Below are positions 33,195 to 43,148 of a stretch of DNA of 47,294 nucleotides, piece after piece. Position numbers and translations under genes: made by a program. Within the stretch, counting starts at the first letter, position 1. The number at the start of each line of letters is the position of its first letter. The stretch comes from Streptomyces afghaniensis 772 (lineage in GTDB: Bacteria; Actinomycetota; Actinomycetes; Streptomycetales; Streptomycetaceae). A model generated the notes under the pieces. The model ran no database searches, was not told where the DNA came from, and saw nothing but the letters and a program-made list of their open reading frames with translations. The DNA lies in assembly GCA_000415505.1 (NCBI GenBank), contig KE354397.1:1-47294 (forward strand), in the 5' to 3' direction.

Positions 33195-33923
33195 TCAGAT
33201 TCCCGAGGTTTCACGCCACAGCTCGGCGAGCGCCCGGTCGCCCGTGACCGACGGCAGGGGAGCCCGGTTCCACAGCGCCAGGTACAACTGCCCGGCCGGG
33301 CCGGACAGTTCGCACTCGGCGTTCCCCGACGCGCCCGGCGTGGACACGGGCGGCTCGGACGACAGCCGTACGGTCCACACCGCGCCGGTGTCGTCCGTGC
33401 GCACGCGCAGGACACGCGGCTCGGGGGTCCGGACCCGGCTCCTGGAGCGGGCGTGGAAGCCGCGCAGCAGCTCGTCGATGCCGTCGGTCGCGAAGTCCGG
33501 GGTGACGGCGGTGATACCGGCGCCGCGCGCGGACTCCGCGTCGACCCGGTGCACCGCTGTCTCGTGTGCCTGCCGCCGGGTCCAGAAGGCCAGCGGGGAC
33601 GGCGCGGGCAGGAAGAACCAGCACTCCACGTCGGGTGACGCGCCGGCCAGCGTGTCGACGAGGTGGCGGTGACTGTCGCGGTACCAGGCCACGAGCCGGG
33701 CACCGTCGAGGTCCGGGGCGTCACCCAGCGGACGGCGCTCGGTGTACCCCCCGGTGATGTACGACGCGGCCCAGCGGTGCACCGCGCCCGTGTGCCGCAG
33801 CAGATCGCGCACGTGCCACTCCGGGCACGTCGGCACCTTGGCGTCGGTCCCGGCCTCCTCGGCGGCCGCGGCCAGCAACCGGCCCTCTGTCTCCAGCGCT
33901 TGAAGGAACTCGGCGGTCTCCAT
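33195..33923 (-). CDS. maleylpyruvate isomerase-family / DinB-like mycothiol-dependent protein
   Basis: A 242-aa protein with the actinobacterial TIGR03083 layout. The N-terminal DinB-like four-helix bundle has CPEWHVRDLLRHTGAVHRWA, whose His is a likely metal ligand, and ARLVAWYRDSHRHLVDTL. FWTRRQAHETAVHRVDAE supplies the second and third metal histidines. A C-terminal SCP2-like/MDMPI_C domain ends LAELWRETSGI. Relatives use mycothiol in isomerisation or transfer reactions; the substrate here is unknown. ATG 33923 is preferred. The in-frame upstream start near 33980 would overlap the SDR end. Confidence 0.85.
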   Translation of the reverse strand: METAEFLQALETEGRLLAAAAEEAGTDAKVPTCPEWHVRDLLRHTGAVHRWAASYITGGYTERRPLGDAPDLDGARLVAWYRDSHRHLVDTLAGASPDVECWFFLPAPSPLAFWTRRQAHETAVHRVDAESARGAGITAVTPDFATDGIDELLRGFHARSRSRVRTPEPRVLRVRTDDTGAVWTVRLSSEPPVSTPGASGNAECELSGPAGQLYLALWNRAPLPSVTGDRALAELWRETSGI

Positions 33924-33979
33924 GCCGCGAGTCTGCCGTACGGGGCGCGCTCGAAGCGCCGGAATTTCCGCGAGGGACA

Positions 33980-34858
33980 TCACGGCAGCGGTGTGCCGCC
34001 CGTGGCGTTGACGATCTCGGCGGTGATGTACGACGCCTCCTGGGAGGCGAGGAAGACGTAGGCCGGTGCCATCTCGGCCGGCTGCGCGGGCCGCCCGATG
34101 GGCGCCTGCTTGCCGAACTTCTGGGTGTCCGGCATCGTCGCCGGGATCAGCGGCGTCCACACCGGGCCGGGCGCCACGGCGTTGACGCGGACGCCCTTGT
34201 CGATCACCATCTGCGCCAGTCCCTGCGTGAAGGTGACGATCGCGCCCTTGGTCGTCGCGTAGTCCAGCAGATGCGGACTGGGCTTGTAGGCCTGCACCGA
34301 CGTGGAGTTGATGATGCTGCCGCCCTCCGGGATGTGCGGCAGGGCCATCTTGCACAGCCAGAACATGCCGTACAGGTTGGTGCGCAGCACCCGGTCGAAC
34401 TGCTCGGTGGAGATCGCCTCGATGCCGTCGGGCTGCGACATCTGGTACGCCGCGTTGTTCACCAGGACATCGATCCGGCGGAACTCCGCGACGGCACGGT
34501 CGATCAGCGCGCGGCAGTTCTCCTCCTCCCGTACGTCGCACGAGACGGGCACGGCACGCCGCCCGGCCTCCTCGACCAGGCGGGCGGTCTCGGCGGCGTC
34601 GTCCTTCTCGTCGTCCAGGTGGGTGAAGAGCACGTCGGCCCCCTCCCGGGCGAACGCCAGGGCGACCGCGCGGCCGATCCCGGAGTCCCCACCGGTGATC
34701 ACGGCCTTGCGGCCGTCCAGCCGTCCGCTGCCCCGGTAGGACTCCTCACCGTGGTCCGGGGGCGGGTCCATGGGGCCGGTCCAGCCCGGGTGCGGCTGGT
34801 CCTGGGAGGGAAACTCCGGCGTGGGGTGCTGGTCGCCGGGGTGCTGTTGCTCGGTCAC
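33980..34858 (-). CDS. SDR-family oxidoreductase (YdaD/YghA-like, long N-terminus)
   Basis: A 292-aa short-chain dehydrogenase. A roughly 45-residue Pro/His/Gln-rich N-terminal extension (HPGDQHPTPEFPSQDQPHPG) precedes the cofactor motif AVITGGDSGIGRAVALAFAREGADV. VLVNNAAYQM, the catalytic Ser in INSTSVQAY, and the Tyr-Lys pair in YATTKGAIV complete the active site. This extension and sequence are typical of the general-stress SDR group that includes YhdF/YghA. The start is GTG 34858 with AAGGAGG upstream (reverse strand). Confidence 0.92.
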   Translation of the reverse strand: MTEQQHPGDQHPTPEFPSQDQPHPGWTGPMDPPPDHGEESYRGSGRLDGRKAVITGGDSGIGRAVALAFAREGADVLFTHLDDEKDDAAETARLVEEAGRRAVPVSCDVREEENCRALIDRAVAEFRRIDVLVNNAAYQMSQPDGIEAISTEQFDRVLRTNLYGMFWLCKMALPHIPEGGSIINSTSVQAYKPSPHLLDYATTKGAIVTFTQGLAQMVIDKGVRVNAVAPGPVWTPLIPATMPDTQKFGKQAPIGRPAQPAEMAPAYVFLASQEASYITAEIVNATGGTPLP

Positions 34859-34997
34859 GGGTCTGCCTCCTTGTCCATGGCGTACGGCCCGGTGATCACA
34901 GCCGGTGATCACAACGGGCGGAGCCCCGGGTACCCCGATGCCGGGGTGCCGATCACCTCCTTGTTCGTCCGGATGTCCGGCAGGCCGGTCCGCCGGG

Positions 34998-36203
34998 TCA
35001 GCCCGCCGCGGCGCGTCGCGTCGCGAAACCGATGAGCGCGGCCACGGCGGCCAGGATCGCCACGCTGGTGAGCGCGGCCGGGAGGGAGAACCAGTCCGCC
35101 ATGAACCCGATGGCGGGCGGCCCCAGCAGCATGCCGCCGTAGCCCAGCGTGGAGGCCGTGGCGACTCCGCTGGGACCGGCGAGCGCGCCCGCGCGTTCCA
35201 CGGCCACGGGGAAGAGGTTCGCGAGGCCGATGCCCGTGACCGCGTACCCGAGCAGGGCCGCCCACAGGGCGGGGGCGAGCGAGCCGAGCAGCATCCCGGC
35301 CGCCGCCGTGGCGCCGCCCGCCACGACGGTCCGGGTCCGCCCCAGGCGCTCCAGGAGTGTGGTGCCGGTCAGGCGGCCCACCGTCATGGCGAGCGCGAAG
35401 CAGGAGTAGCCGATGGCCGCGGCACCCGGCGAGGCGGCCAGGTCCTCTTCCAGGTGCAGGGCGCCCCAGTCGGCCAGCGCCCCCTCGCCGTAGGCGGTGC
35501 ACCCCGCGATCAGGCCGAAGACGAGCACGAGTCCCCGGGTACGGCCGTCCAGGCGGCGCGGGGCGTCCTCGGCGGGACGCTCCCGTTCCGGCGGTGCCGG
35601 CGGCTCGTGCCGGAGCAGAACGGGCCCCGCCACGGCGGTCACGAGCAGTCCGACGCCGGTGAGCAGCAGCAGGTGCCGGGTGGGGGAGAGGGACCCCGCG
35701 ACCAGGGCGCCCAGCCCGGCGCCGACCATGCCGCCCAGGCTGAACGCGGCGTGGAAGCTCGGCATGATCGGCCGCCGCATCGCGGCCACGAGGTCCACGG
35801 CGGCGCTGTTGAAGGCGACGTTGATCCCGCCGTACGCGGCACCGAAGACCAGCAGGACGAGGCCGAGCGCGAGGGCCGAGTGGGTCAGCGGGGGCAGGGC
35901 CACGCTGAGGGAGAGCAGGACGGCGCAGACGACGGTGACCCGGTGGTTGCCGAAGCGGCGGCACAGGCGGCCGGTGAGGATCATCGTGACGACGGCTCCG
36001 GCGGAGACGCCCAGGAGGGCGAGGCCCAGGGTGCTGGCGGAGGCGTCGGTCTGTTCCTTGATGGCGGGGATGCGGACGACCCAGCCGGCGAAGACGAAGC
36101 CGTCGAGGGCGAAGAAGACGGTGATCGCTGTACGGAGTGTGGTGAGGGAGTTGCCGTCGCCCGGCACGGCACTGTGCGTTCTGGGTTTGTTTATTTGCGG
36201 CAC
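34998..36203 (-). CDS. MFS transporter, sugar/drug type, 12 TM
   Basis: A 401-aa permease with about 12 TM segments. The first half contains FFALDGFVFAGWVVRIPAIKEQ and the motif-A-like LTGRLCRRFGNHRV. AYGGINVAFNSAAVDLVAAMRRPIMPSFHAAFSLGGM is a block I associate with the YbjJ/fucose-permease-like MFS group. Both halves end in GFxAxRR-type tails. The substrate cannot be read from the sequence. The GTG start at 36203 lies inside a GTTTG/CAAAC inverted repeat. It is divergent from the ligase gene across about 106 nt. Confidence 0.85.
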   Translation of the reverse strand: MPQINKPRTHSAVPGDGNSLTTLRTAITVFFALDGFVFAGWVVRIPAIKEQTDASASTLGLALLGVSAGAVVTMILTGRLCRRFGNHRVTVVCAVLLSLSVALPPLTHSALALGLVLLVFGAAYGGINVAFNSAAVDLVAAMRRPIMPSFHAAFSLGGMVGAGLGALVAGSLSPTRHLLLLTGVGLLVTAVAGPVLLRHEPPAPPERERPAEDAPRRLDGRTRGLVLVFGLIAGCTAYGEGALADWGALHLEEDLAASPGAAAIGYSCFALAMTVGRLTGTTLLERLGRTRTVVAGGATAAAGMLLGSLAPALWAALLGYAVTGIGLANLFPVAVERAGALAGPSGVATASTLGYGGMLLGPPAIGFMADWFSLPAALTSVAILAAVAALIGFATRRAAAG

Positions 36204-36236
36204 AAACTCAGGCTAGGTGGGTGCGGGTGCCGCGAC

Positions 36237-36278
36237 AAGGTGCGACGCCGGGACGAGAAGGTGCGACTCTGGGACGAG
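36237..36278 (+). repeat. 21-bp tandem direct repeat upstream of the ligase gene
   Basis: Two adjacent 21-bp units at 36237-36257 and 36258-36278 differ at only two positions and share AAGGTGCGAC and GGGACGAG. They lie 31 nt upstream of the ATG at 36310, in the divergent promoter region, so they could be activator or repressor sites. Confidence 0.7.
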
Positions 36279-36309
36279 AACCATCCGCCGAGGGAACCCG
36301 GGAGCGTAC

Positions 36310-37788
<1,479 letters not shown>

Positions 37789-37807
37789 CCGCCCCGACAT
37801 CGCCGTC

Positions 37808-38929
37808 TCACGCCGGGCTGGGGGCGGCCTGGCCTCCCCATTCCTCGGCGGTCGTCAGCGGGACGGGGGCGGGCGGCTGCGCCGACGTCGTCAGCTCGAT
37901 GCGCCGTCCCTCGGCCGACGAGCGCAGGAGCGCGGTCATCGTCTCCAGCACGTGCAGGGCGAGTTCGCCGTTCGCACGCGGTGCGCGCCGCGCGTCGGCG
38001 GCGACGAAGTCCAGCAGCCCGACGCCCCGCGCGCCCTCGACGTAGCCCGCCGACGGCGGGAGCGTGCGCCACTGCGTGTCGCCCAGTCCGAAGAGCCGTA
38101 CGTCGCCGTCGAAGCGGTTCGGGTCCGGGACGGCGAGGGTGCCCGCCTCGCCGTGGACCTCGATCGGCGACGCCGTGGTGGCCACCCCGTCGAAGCTCGT
38201 CGTGATCGTCGTCAGCGTCCCGTCCACGTGCTCCAGCACACCGGAGACGTGGCTGTCCACCTCCACCGGTATCCGCTCGCCCGCACGCGGACCCGAACCG
38301 ATGACCCGCTCGGCGCGCAGCCGGCTGGACGCCCCCGTCACGGCCCGCACCGGGCCCAGCAGGTGGATCAGGGACGCCAGGTAGTACGGCCCCATGTCCA
38401 GCAGGGGGCCGCCGCCCTCGGTGTAGTAGAAGTCGGGGTGCGGATGCCAGCGTTCGTGGCCCGCGGTGACCATCACGGCCGAGGCGAACAGGGGGCGCCC
38501 GATGCGCCCCGCCGCCACGGCCGCCCGGGCCGTCTGGACCCCGGTGCCCAGCACGGTGTCCGGCGCGCACCCCACACCGACGCCCGCCCGCGCGGCGGCC
38601 GCCATGACGGCGTGGGCGTCGGCGAGCGTGGCGGCGAGCGGCTTCTCCCCGTAGACGTTCTTGCCGTGGCCGATGGCCCCGAGGGCGATCGCGGCGTGCG
38701 CCCCGGGCGTGGTGAGGTTCAGCACCGTGTCCACGTCCGGGCTGCTCAGCAGCTCCTCGACGGTGAGCGCCCGGACTCCGGGCAGCTCGGCGGCGACCGC
38801 GGCCGACCGGGAGGCGTCCAGGTCGGCGACCGCCGTCACCCGCACGGCGGAACGGCCGGCGAGAGTTTCCAGGTACGCGCGGGAGATGACGCCGAGCCCT
38901 ACGACGCCGACGCGGTGCGCGTCGCCCAC
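37808..38929 (-). CDS. Gfo/Idh/MocA-family oxidoreductase
   Basis: A 373-aa NAD(P)-dependent sugar- or inositol-type dehydrogenase. The Rossmann motif VGVVGLGVISRAYLETLAG begins near residue 7. NLTTPGAHAAIALGAIGHGKNVYGEKPLA contains the catalytic-region EKP motif. HPDFYYTEGGGPLLDMGPYYLASLIHLLGP is the conserved substrate-domain block with the D-x-G-x-Y/H motif. GTG 38929 has AGAGGGG upstream and gives a 31-nt overlap with the preceding thuA-like gene, so the two are co-translated. ThuA and MocA-type enzymes often act together on sugars. Confidence 0.9.
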   Translation of the reverse strand: MGDAHRVGVVGLGVISRAYLETLAGRSAVRVTAVADLDASRSAAVAAELPGVRALTVEELLSSPDVDTVLNLTTPGAHAAIALGAIGHGKNVYGEKPLAATLADAHAVMAAAARAGVGVGCAPDTVLGTGVQTARAAVAAGRIGRPLFASAVMVTAGHERWHPHPDFYYTEGGGPLLDMGPYYLASLIHLLGPVRAVTGASSRLRAERVIGSGPRAGERIPVEVDSHVSGVLEHVDGTLTTITTSFDGVATTASPIEVHGEAGTLAVPDPNRFDGDVRLFGLGDTQWRTLPPSAGYVEGARGVGLLDFVAADARRAPRANGELALHVLETMTALLRSSAEGRRIELTTSAQPPAPVPLTTAEEWGGQAAPSPA

Positions 38930-39609
38930 AGCATGCCCCTCTCGATGATGGCGCGGACGTTCGGGTTTTCGAGCACGTCGACACTGTGTCCCGGTGTCGT
39001 CACCACGATCCGGCCGGCCCCCCACCGGCGGGTCCAGACCGCCGGAGAGGTGACCGGCCGGTGCCAGGGCTCCCACGGCCGGGTGGGGTGCGTGGTGGTG
39101 GCCAGTACGTCGATGAGGTCGTCGTGGAGCACCCAGTACTGCTCGGTGTGCAGTTCGAAGTCCTCGATGCCCGCGGTGACGGGGTGCTCGCGGCCGGCCT
39201 CGGTGAGGGTCATGGTGTGCGGCAGGAAGTTGTCCTCCGGCCCGCCCAGGCGCTCGCACGGCTCCTTGCCCGGGTGCGTGGCGAACTGCCCTCCCACCAG
39301 GTGGAGATAGTCGGAGGAGGCGCGGAACGAGTCGGCGATGCCGCCGTGCCAGCCGGTGAACCCGGTGCCGGCCACGACCGCCGAGCTCAGTCCCGCGAGC
39401 TGCTCGCGCGTGATCTCCGACATCGTGACGCACTGCACGATCAGGTCGGTGCCGGCCAACTCGGCGGCGTCGGCGTAGACGTCGGTCGACTCCTCGACCC
39501 GGACGGCGTATCCGTTGCTCCGCAGGAAGGGCAGGAACAGTTCCGTCGCCTCGACCGGCTGGTGCCCCTCCCAGCCGCCGCGGACCACCAGTGCTCTCTT
39601 CTGCGTCAT
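38899..39609 (-). CDS. ThuA-domain protein (glutamine amidotransferase-like fold)
   Basis: A 236-aa protein matching the ThuA family named for trehalose utilisation. It begins KRALVVRGGWEGHQPVEATELFLPFL, with a Rossmann-like class I amidotransferase fold. GTGFTGWHGGIADSFRASSDYLHLVGGQFATHPG is the family signature and HTEQYWVLHDD follows. A catalytic Cys triad is not evident, as is usual for ThuA. It is the first gene of a two-gene unit with the overlapping Gfo/Idh/MocA oxidoreductase. Its role is probably in sugar or ketosugar metabolism, by association. Confidence 0.9.
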   Translation of the reverse strand: MTQKRALVVRGGWEGHQPVEATELFLPFLRSNGYAVRVEESTDVYADAAELAGTDLIVQCVTMSEITREQLAGLSSAVVAGTGFTGWHGGIADSFRASSDYLHLVGGQFATHPGKEPCERLGGPEDNFLPHTMTLTEAGREHPVTAGIEDFELHTEQYWVLHDDLIDVLATTTHPTRPWEPWHRPVTSPAVWTRRWGAGRIVVTTPGHSVDVLENPNVRAIIERGMLWATRTASAS

Positions 39610-39660
39610 CGTGATCTCACTATGCGGCGGGCGTCCGCGCTCACGAAAGAGGGCAGGGCC

Positions 39661-40521
39661 TCACGAAAATTTCGCTGTCGAGGCCCGGGCGCCGACCGTC
39701 CAACAGGCCGCGGTGAAACGGACTTCCGAGCCGTGCACGAAGGGGTCGAAGGCGGCCCGGACCGTCTCGACGACCCGGTCGCGGGTCTGCTCGTCCACCT
39801 CGGGCAGGTGCATGCCGACCGCACCGAGCCGGGTGAAGTAGTGGACCAGTTCCTTCTCGGGCAGGGTGCAGACGACGTCGACCGGCCGGATGTCGATCCC
39901 GGCCCAGCCGCTCTCGGCCAGGATCCGCCGGACCTTGTCCGGGTCCGCGAAGGCGAACTGTCCCGGCTCGTCCGGCCTGCGGACGGGCAGGTCCGGGAGC
40001 AGCGGGGCGGCGGCGCGCTGGGCCGTCGTCATGAACGGGTTCTCGGCCGGATCGCGCCAGACGACGAACCGCAGGGCGGCCTCGTCCCGGGCCGCGCGCC
40101 GGAGGTTGGCGAAGGCCCGGACGGAATCGCGGAAGAACATGACGCCGAACCGCGAGATGACGGCGTCGAAGGTGCCCGGCTCGAAGGGGTGGTCCTGGGC
40201 GTCGGCGCAGAGGAAGGACGCCGGTACGTCCTCCTGTCCGGCGTACTCCCGGGCGGTGGTGATCATCGCCTCGGAGATGTCGACGCCGACACAGCGACCG
40301 GCCGGGCCGAGCCGTCGCGCGACGGCCAGCGTGATGCCGCCCGTACCGCAGCCGACCTCGAGCACGTGCCGCGCCTGTTCGGCGGCGACGGCTTCGACGA
40401 GGAGCTCCTCGAAGGGCCTGAACATCTCGTCCAGCACGCCCTTCAGATCGCCCCAGGCGTGACCGGCGCGCCCCTTCCAGCGGGCTGCCTGCTCGTCGGC
40501 GGCCCTGCGTTCAGCGTCCAT
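39661..40521 (-). CDS. class I SAM-dependent methyltransferase (UbiE-like)
   Basis: A 286-aa methyltransferase. An N-terminal WKGRAGHAWGDLKGVLDEMFRPFEE precedes motif I VLEVGCGTGGITLAVARRLG near residues 53-72. CVGVDISEAMITTAREYA holds the acidic post-I residue. FDAVISRFGVMFFRDSVRAFANLRRAARD is the motif II-III region. It is divergent from a MerR regulator across a perfect palindrome, so it is likely controlled by that protein. The substrate is unknown; drug or quinone methylation are possibilities. Confidence 0.88.
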   Translation of the reverse strand: MDAERRAADEQAARWKGRAGHAWGDLKGVLDEMFRPFEELLVEAVAAEQARHVLEVGCGTGGITLAVARRLGPAGRCVGVDISEAMITTAREYAGQEDVPASFLCADAQDHPFEPGTFDAVISRFGVMFFRDSVRAFANLRRAARDEAALRFVVWRDPAENPFMTTAQRAAAPLLPDLPVRRPDEPGQFAFADPDKVRRILAESGWAGIDIRPVDVVCTLPEKELVHYFTRLGAVGMHLPEVDEQTRDRVVETVRAAFDPFVHGSEVRFTAACWTVGARASTAKFS

Positions 40522-40571
40522 GGCTTTCTCTCCTTCTGGTTGCCCTCGGCGTACCGGGATGACAGCGTTCT

Positions 40572-40591
40572 ACTTCAAGTCGACTTGAAGT
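40572..40591. promoter_or_regulatory. 20-bp perfect palindrome, candidate MerR operator
   Basis: ACTTCAAGTC followed by its exact reverse complement, in the 77-nt gap between the methyltransferase start (40521) and the MerR start (40599). On the reverse strand a TTGACT hexamer overlaps its upstream edge, so the palindrome would lie in the spacer of a methyltransferase promoter, as is classic for MerR control. Confidence 0.8.
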
Positions 40592-40598
40592 CAAGACA

Positions 40599-41072
40599 AT
40601 GACGGACATGACAGAAACGACAGAAACATCAGATGCGACAGAAACGACACAGCTGGACATCGCCGAAGTGTCGCACCGCGCCGGGGTTCCGGCATCGACC
40701 CTGCGCTACTACGAGGAGAAAGGGCTGATCTCCTCGACGGGCCGGCGCGGCCTGCGCCGGCAGTACGACCCGGGCGTACTGGAGCGGCTGGCGCTGATCG
40801 CGCTGGGGCGGACGGCCGGGTTCTCGCTCGACGAGATCGCGGACATGTTCGCGCCGGACGGGCGGCCGCGGATCGACCGGGGGATGCTGGCCGCCAAGGC
40901 GGACGAACTCGACCACAGGATCCGCGAACTGGGCGTACTGCGCGACTCCCTGCGGCATGCCGCCGCGTGCCCCGCGCCCAGCCACCTGGAGTGCCCCACC
41001 TTCCGCCGCCTCCTCGACGCGGCGGCCTCCGGCGGTGTGGCGGCGCCGGGAAGGCGGATTCCGGGTCGCTAG
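40599..41072 (+). CDS. MerR-family transcriptional regulator
   Basis: A 157-aa regulator. An N-terminal run of acidic/Thr residues (TETTETSDATETTQ) is encoded by a repetitive ACAGAAAC stretch. The MerR winged helix follows: DIAEVSHRAGVPASTLRYYEEKGLIS near residues 20-45, then a basic RRGLRRQYDP wing. A long dimerisation helix (MLAAKADELDHRIRELGVLRDSL) and a Cys-containing effector region (HAAACPAPSHLECPTFRRLL) complete it. The cysteines could bind a metal or sense a drug or oxidant. No Shine-Dalgarno sequence precedes ATG 40599, so a leaderless transcript or use of ATG 40608 is possible. Confidence 0.9.
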   Translation: MTDMTETTETSDATETTQLDIAEVSHRAGVPASTLRYYEEKGLISSTGRRGLRRQYDPGVLERLALIALGRTAGFSLDEIADMFAPDGRPRIDRGMLAAKADELDHRIRELGVLRDSLRHAAACPAPSHLECPTFRRLLDAAASGGVAAPGRRIPGR

Positions 41073-41168
41073 CGGGCGGTCGGTGCTCTTGGCCCAATCG
41101 TGGTTCGTGCTTTGCCCGATTCCCGGTGCTCCGTGCCTAGCCTCGGCTGCGAACTTCTGGAGGCCGCA

Positions 41169-42437
41169 GTGCTGAACACCGTGAAAGCGCAGGCAGCGGG
41201 GCTGACGAAAGACCAGCGCAACGCCTTCGTGGCCGCCTATCTCGGCTGGGCGATGGACGCGTTCGACTATTTCCTGGTCGTGCTCGTCTACAGCGAGATA
41301 GCCGACGATTTCCATGTCTCCCTGACCGACATGGCCTTCCTCACCACCGCGACGCTGGTGATGCGGCCCATCGGCGCGCTGCTGTTCGGCATGTGGGCCG
41401 ACCGCCGCGGCCGTCGCGTCCCGCTCATGGTGGACGTCGTCTTCTACTCGATCGTCGGGTTCGCCTGCGCCTTCGCGCCCAACTACACCGTGCTGCTGGT
41501 ACTGCGCCTGCTCTACGGCATCGGCATGGGCGGCGAGTGGGGTCTGGGAGCGGCCCTGGCCATGGAGAAGATCCCGGCCTCGAGGCGCGGCTTCTGGTCG
41601 GGGCTGCTGCAGAGCGGCTATTCGCTGGGGTACCTGCTGGCCGCCGTGGCGTTCTTCGTCATCGAGCCGGTCTTCGGCTGGCGGGGACTGTTCGCCTTCA
41701 GCCTGCTGCCCGCGCTGGTCGCGCTGTGGGTGCGCAGCCGGGTGGAGGAGAGCGAGGTGTGGGAGAAGACCGTCCGGCTCAACCGCACCCCCGCGCACCA
41801 GGTGTTCAAGAACCCGGCGGTGCTGCGGCGCTTCGTCTACCTGGTCGCGCTGATGACCGCCTTCAACTGGATGTCGCACGGCACGCAGGACATCTACCCG
41901 ACCTTCGTGAAGAAGGGCCTGGAGCTGTCCGCGAACACCTCGATCGCGATCGCCGTCGTGTACAACATCGGGGCCATGATCGGCGGTGTGCTGCTCGGTG
42001 CGTACTCCGAGCGGCTGGGCCGCCGCCGGACGATCATGATCGCGGCGGCCGGGGGCCTGGTCGTGGTGCCGTTCTTCGTGCTGTCCACGACCGTCGGCTG
42101 GCTGATGCTGTCGTCCTTCCTGATGCAGGTGTGCGTACAGGGGGCCTGGGGTGTCATCCCGGCCCATCTGACCGAGATGAGCCCGGACGCCGTCCGGGGC
42201 TTCTACCCGGGCGTCACCTACCAGCTCGGCAATCTGATCGCCGCGTTGAACCTGCCGATCCAGGAGGCCATCGCCGAGCGCCACGGATATCCGTCGGCGA
42301 TGGCGTGGACCGTCGTGCCCACCCTGGCCGTGGTGATCCTGCTGAGCGCGATCGGCAAGGAGGCCAAGGGCATCCACTTCGGAACCAGCGGCCCACAGGC
42401 CCCGAGCACGGCGGCAACGGGCACGGTCCAGCCCTGA
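41169..42437 (+). CDS. MFS transporter, sialate/lactate (NanT/SHS) type
   Basis: A 422-aa, 12-TM symporter. TM1 carries the family motif AYLGWAMDAFDYFLVVLVY with two acidic residues. Motif A is GMWADRRGRRVPL and LRLLYGIGMGGEWGLGAALAMEKIP is the SHS/sialate-transporter block. The second-half motif is GAYSERLGRRRTIM. GTG 41169 follows CTGGAGG. The family transports carboxylates such as lactate/pyruvate (Jen1 type) or sialic acid (NanT). The sialidase relic just downstream favours a sialate or related role, as an inference. Confidence 0.87.
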   Translation: MLNTVKAQAAGLTKDQRNAFVAAYLGWAMDAFDYFLVVLVYSEIADDFHVSLTDMAFLTTATLVMRPIGALLFGMWADRRGRRVPLMVDVVFYSIVGFACAFAPNYTVLLVLRLLYGIGMGGEWGLGAALAMEKIPASRRGFWSGLLQSGYSLGYLLAAVAFFVIEPVFGWRGLFAFSLLPALVALWVRSRVEESEVWEKTVRLNRTPAHQVFKNPAVLRRFVYLVALMTAFNWMSHGTQDIYPTFVKKGLELSANTSIAIAVVYNIGAMIGGVLLGAYSERLGRRRTIMIAAAGGLVVVPFFVLSTTVGWLMLSSFLMQVCVQGAWGVIPAHLTEMSPDAVRGFYPGVTYQLGNLIAALNLPIQEAIAERHGYPSAMAWTVVPTLAVVILLSAIGKEAKGIHFGTSGPQAPSTAATGTVQP

Positions 42438-42687
42438 CGGGCAGCGTGCGGCTCACGCCGGGCGATCCCTGGGCGCCGGCGAGCTCCCGGCGAGCGAGAC
42501 CCGCCGCCCGGCGTGAGCACCCTGCGCGGCGCAGGACCTCGGCGCTGGGCAGGCCTCCGGCGCCGCGCAAGTCCCCGCCGCCGGGTGAACCCCGGGTACT
42601 GCGTGAGCCTTCGGTGCAAGATCGACGACGGGGGAGTGGCAGGGACGCCCACGGCGAACGCCCCCACGGGCGACGCGTTCCGGGGCG
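42438..42687. other. intergenic stretch without a supportable gene
   Basis: About 250 nt of Gly/Pro/Ala/Arg-coding GC-rich sequence. ORFs exist in all frames but show no consistent codon bias or recognisable motif. It may be decayed coding DNA belonging to the sialidase relic that follows. Confidence 0.4.
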
Positions 42688-42939
42688 CGCCGCGCCCCGC
42701 TCTCCCTGGCCCTCTCCGCGGACGGCGGACGCACCTGGCCGCTCCGCCACGACCTCGAAACCGGCGACGGCCACTGCCTGACCAACAACTCCCGCGACGG
42801 CCTCAACCGCGAGCTGTCCTACCCCTCCCTCGCCCAGACACCGGACGGCACGCTCCACGTCGCCTACACCCACCACCGCCGCACCATCAAGCACCTCCGC
42901 CTGGACGGCGACTGGCTGAAGAGAGAGGTCCCCGCCTGA
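42688..42939 (+). pseudogene. C-terminal relic of a sialidase/neuraminidase (BNR-repeat) gene
   Basis: About 80 in-frame codons ending at TGA 42937-42939 match the end of a bacterial BNR_2 sialidase-like protein: LSLALSADGGRTWPLRHDLE, with an Asp-box-like SADGGRTW, then LNRELSYPSLAQTPDGTLHV and YTHHRRTIKHLRL. No start codon or N-terminal catalytic part precedes it; upstream sequence in this frame is unrelated Arg-rich reading. Intact relatives are about 350-400 aa, so roughly the last fifth survives. It sits behind a sialate-type MFS transporter, hinting at a former sialic-acid locus. Confidence 0.7.
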
Positions 42940-43148
42940 CCCGGCCCGCGCTCCTGGAGTGACCCGTCGTCCGACCGTCGATCCACCTCTGACGGAGGAT
43001 CACACAGCGTCCGAAACCCTCACCCTGCGCGTTTTGGAACAGCACTTCTCCTGCGCTGCATCAGCGCTGTACGAGCGCTAACCGGCCTCCCACGACAGTT
43101 GGATCACCGCTCCCGCCCGGGAGAACGGAGACCGAAAGGGACGGCCAC
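42940..43148. promoter_or_regulatory. upstream region of the carbonic anhydrase gene
   Basis: A 209-nt gap. It contains a purine stretch GGAGACCGAAAGGGA before ATG 43149 that serves as ribosome-binding site. No clear promoter hexamers or hairpins were found. Confidence 0.35.

Noticed and set aside
40629-42377. 582-codon reverse frame spanning MerR and MFS genes
   Set aside because: Crosses two well-supported forward genes and is His/Gln/Gly-rich with no domain.
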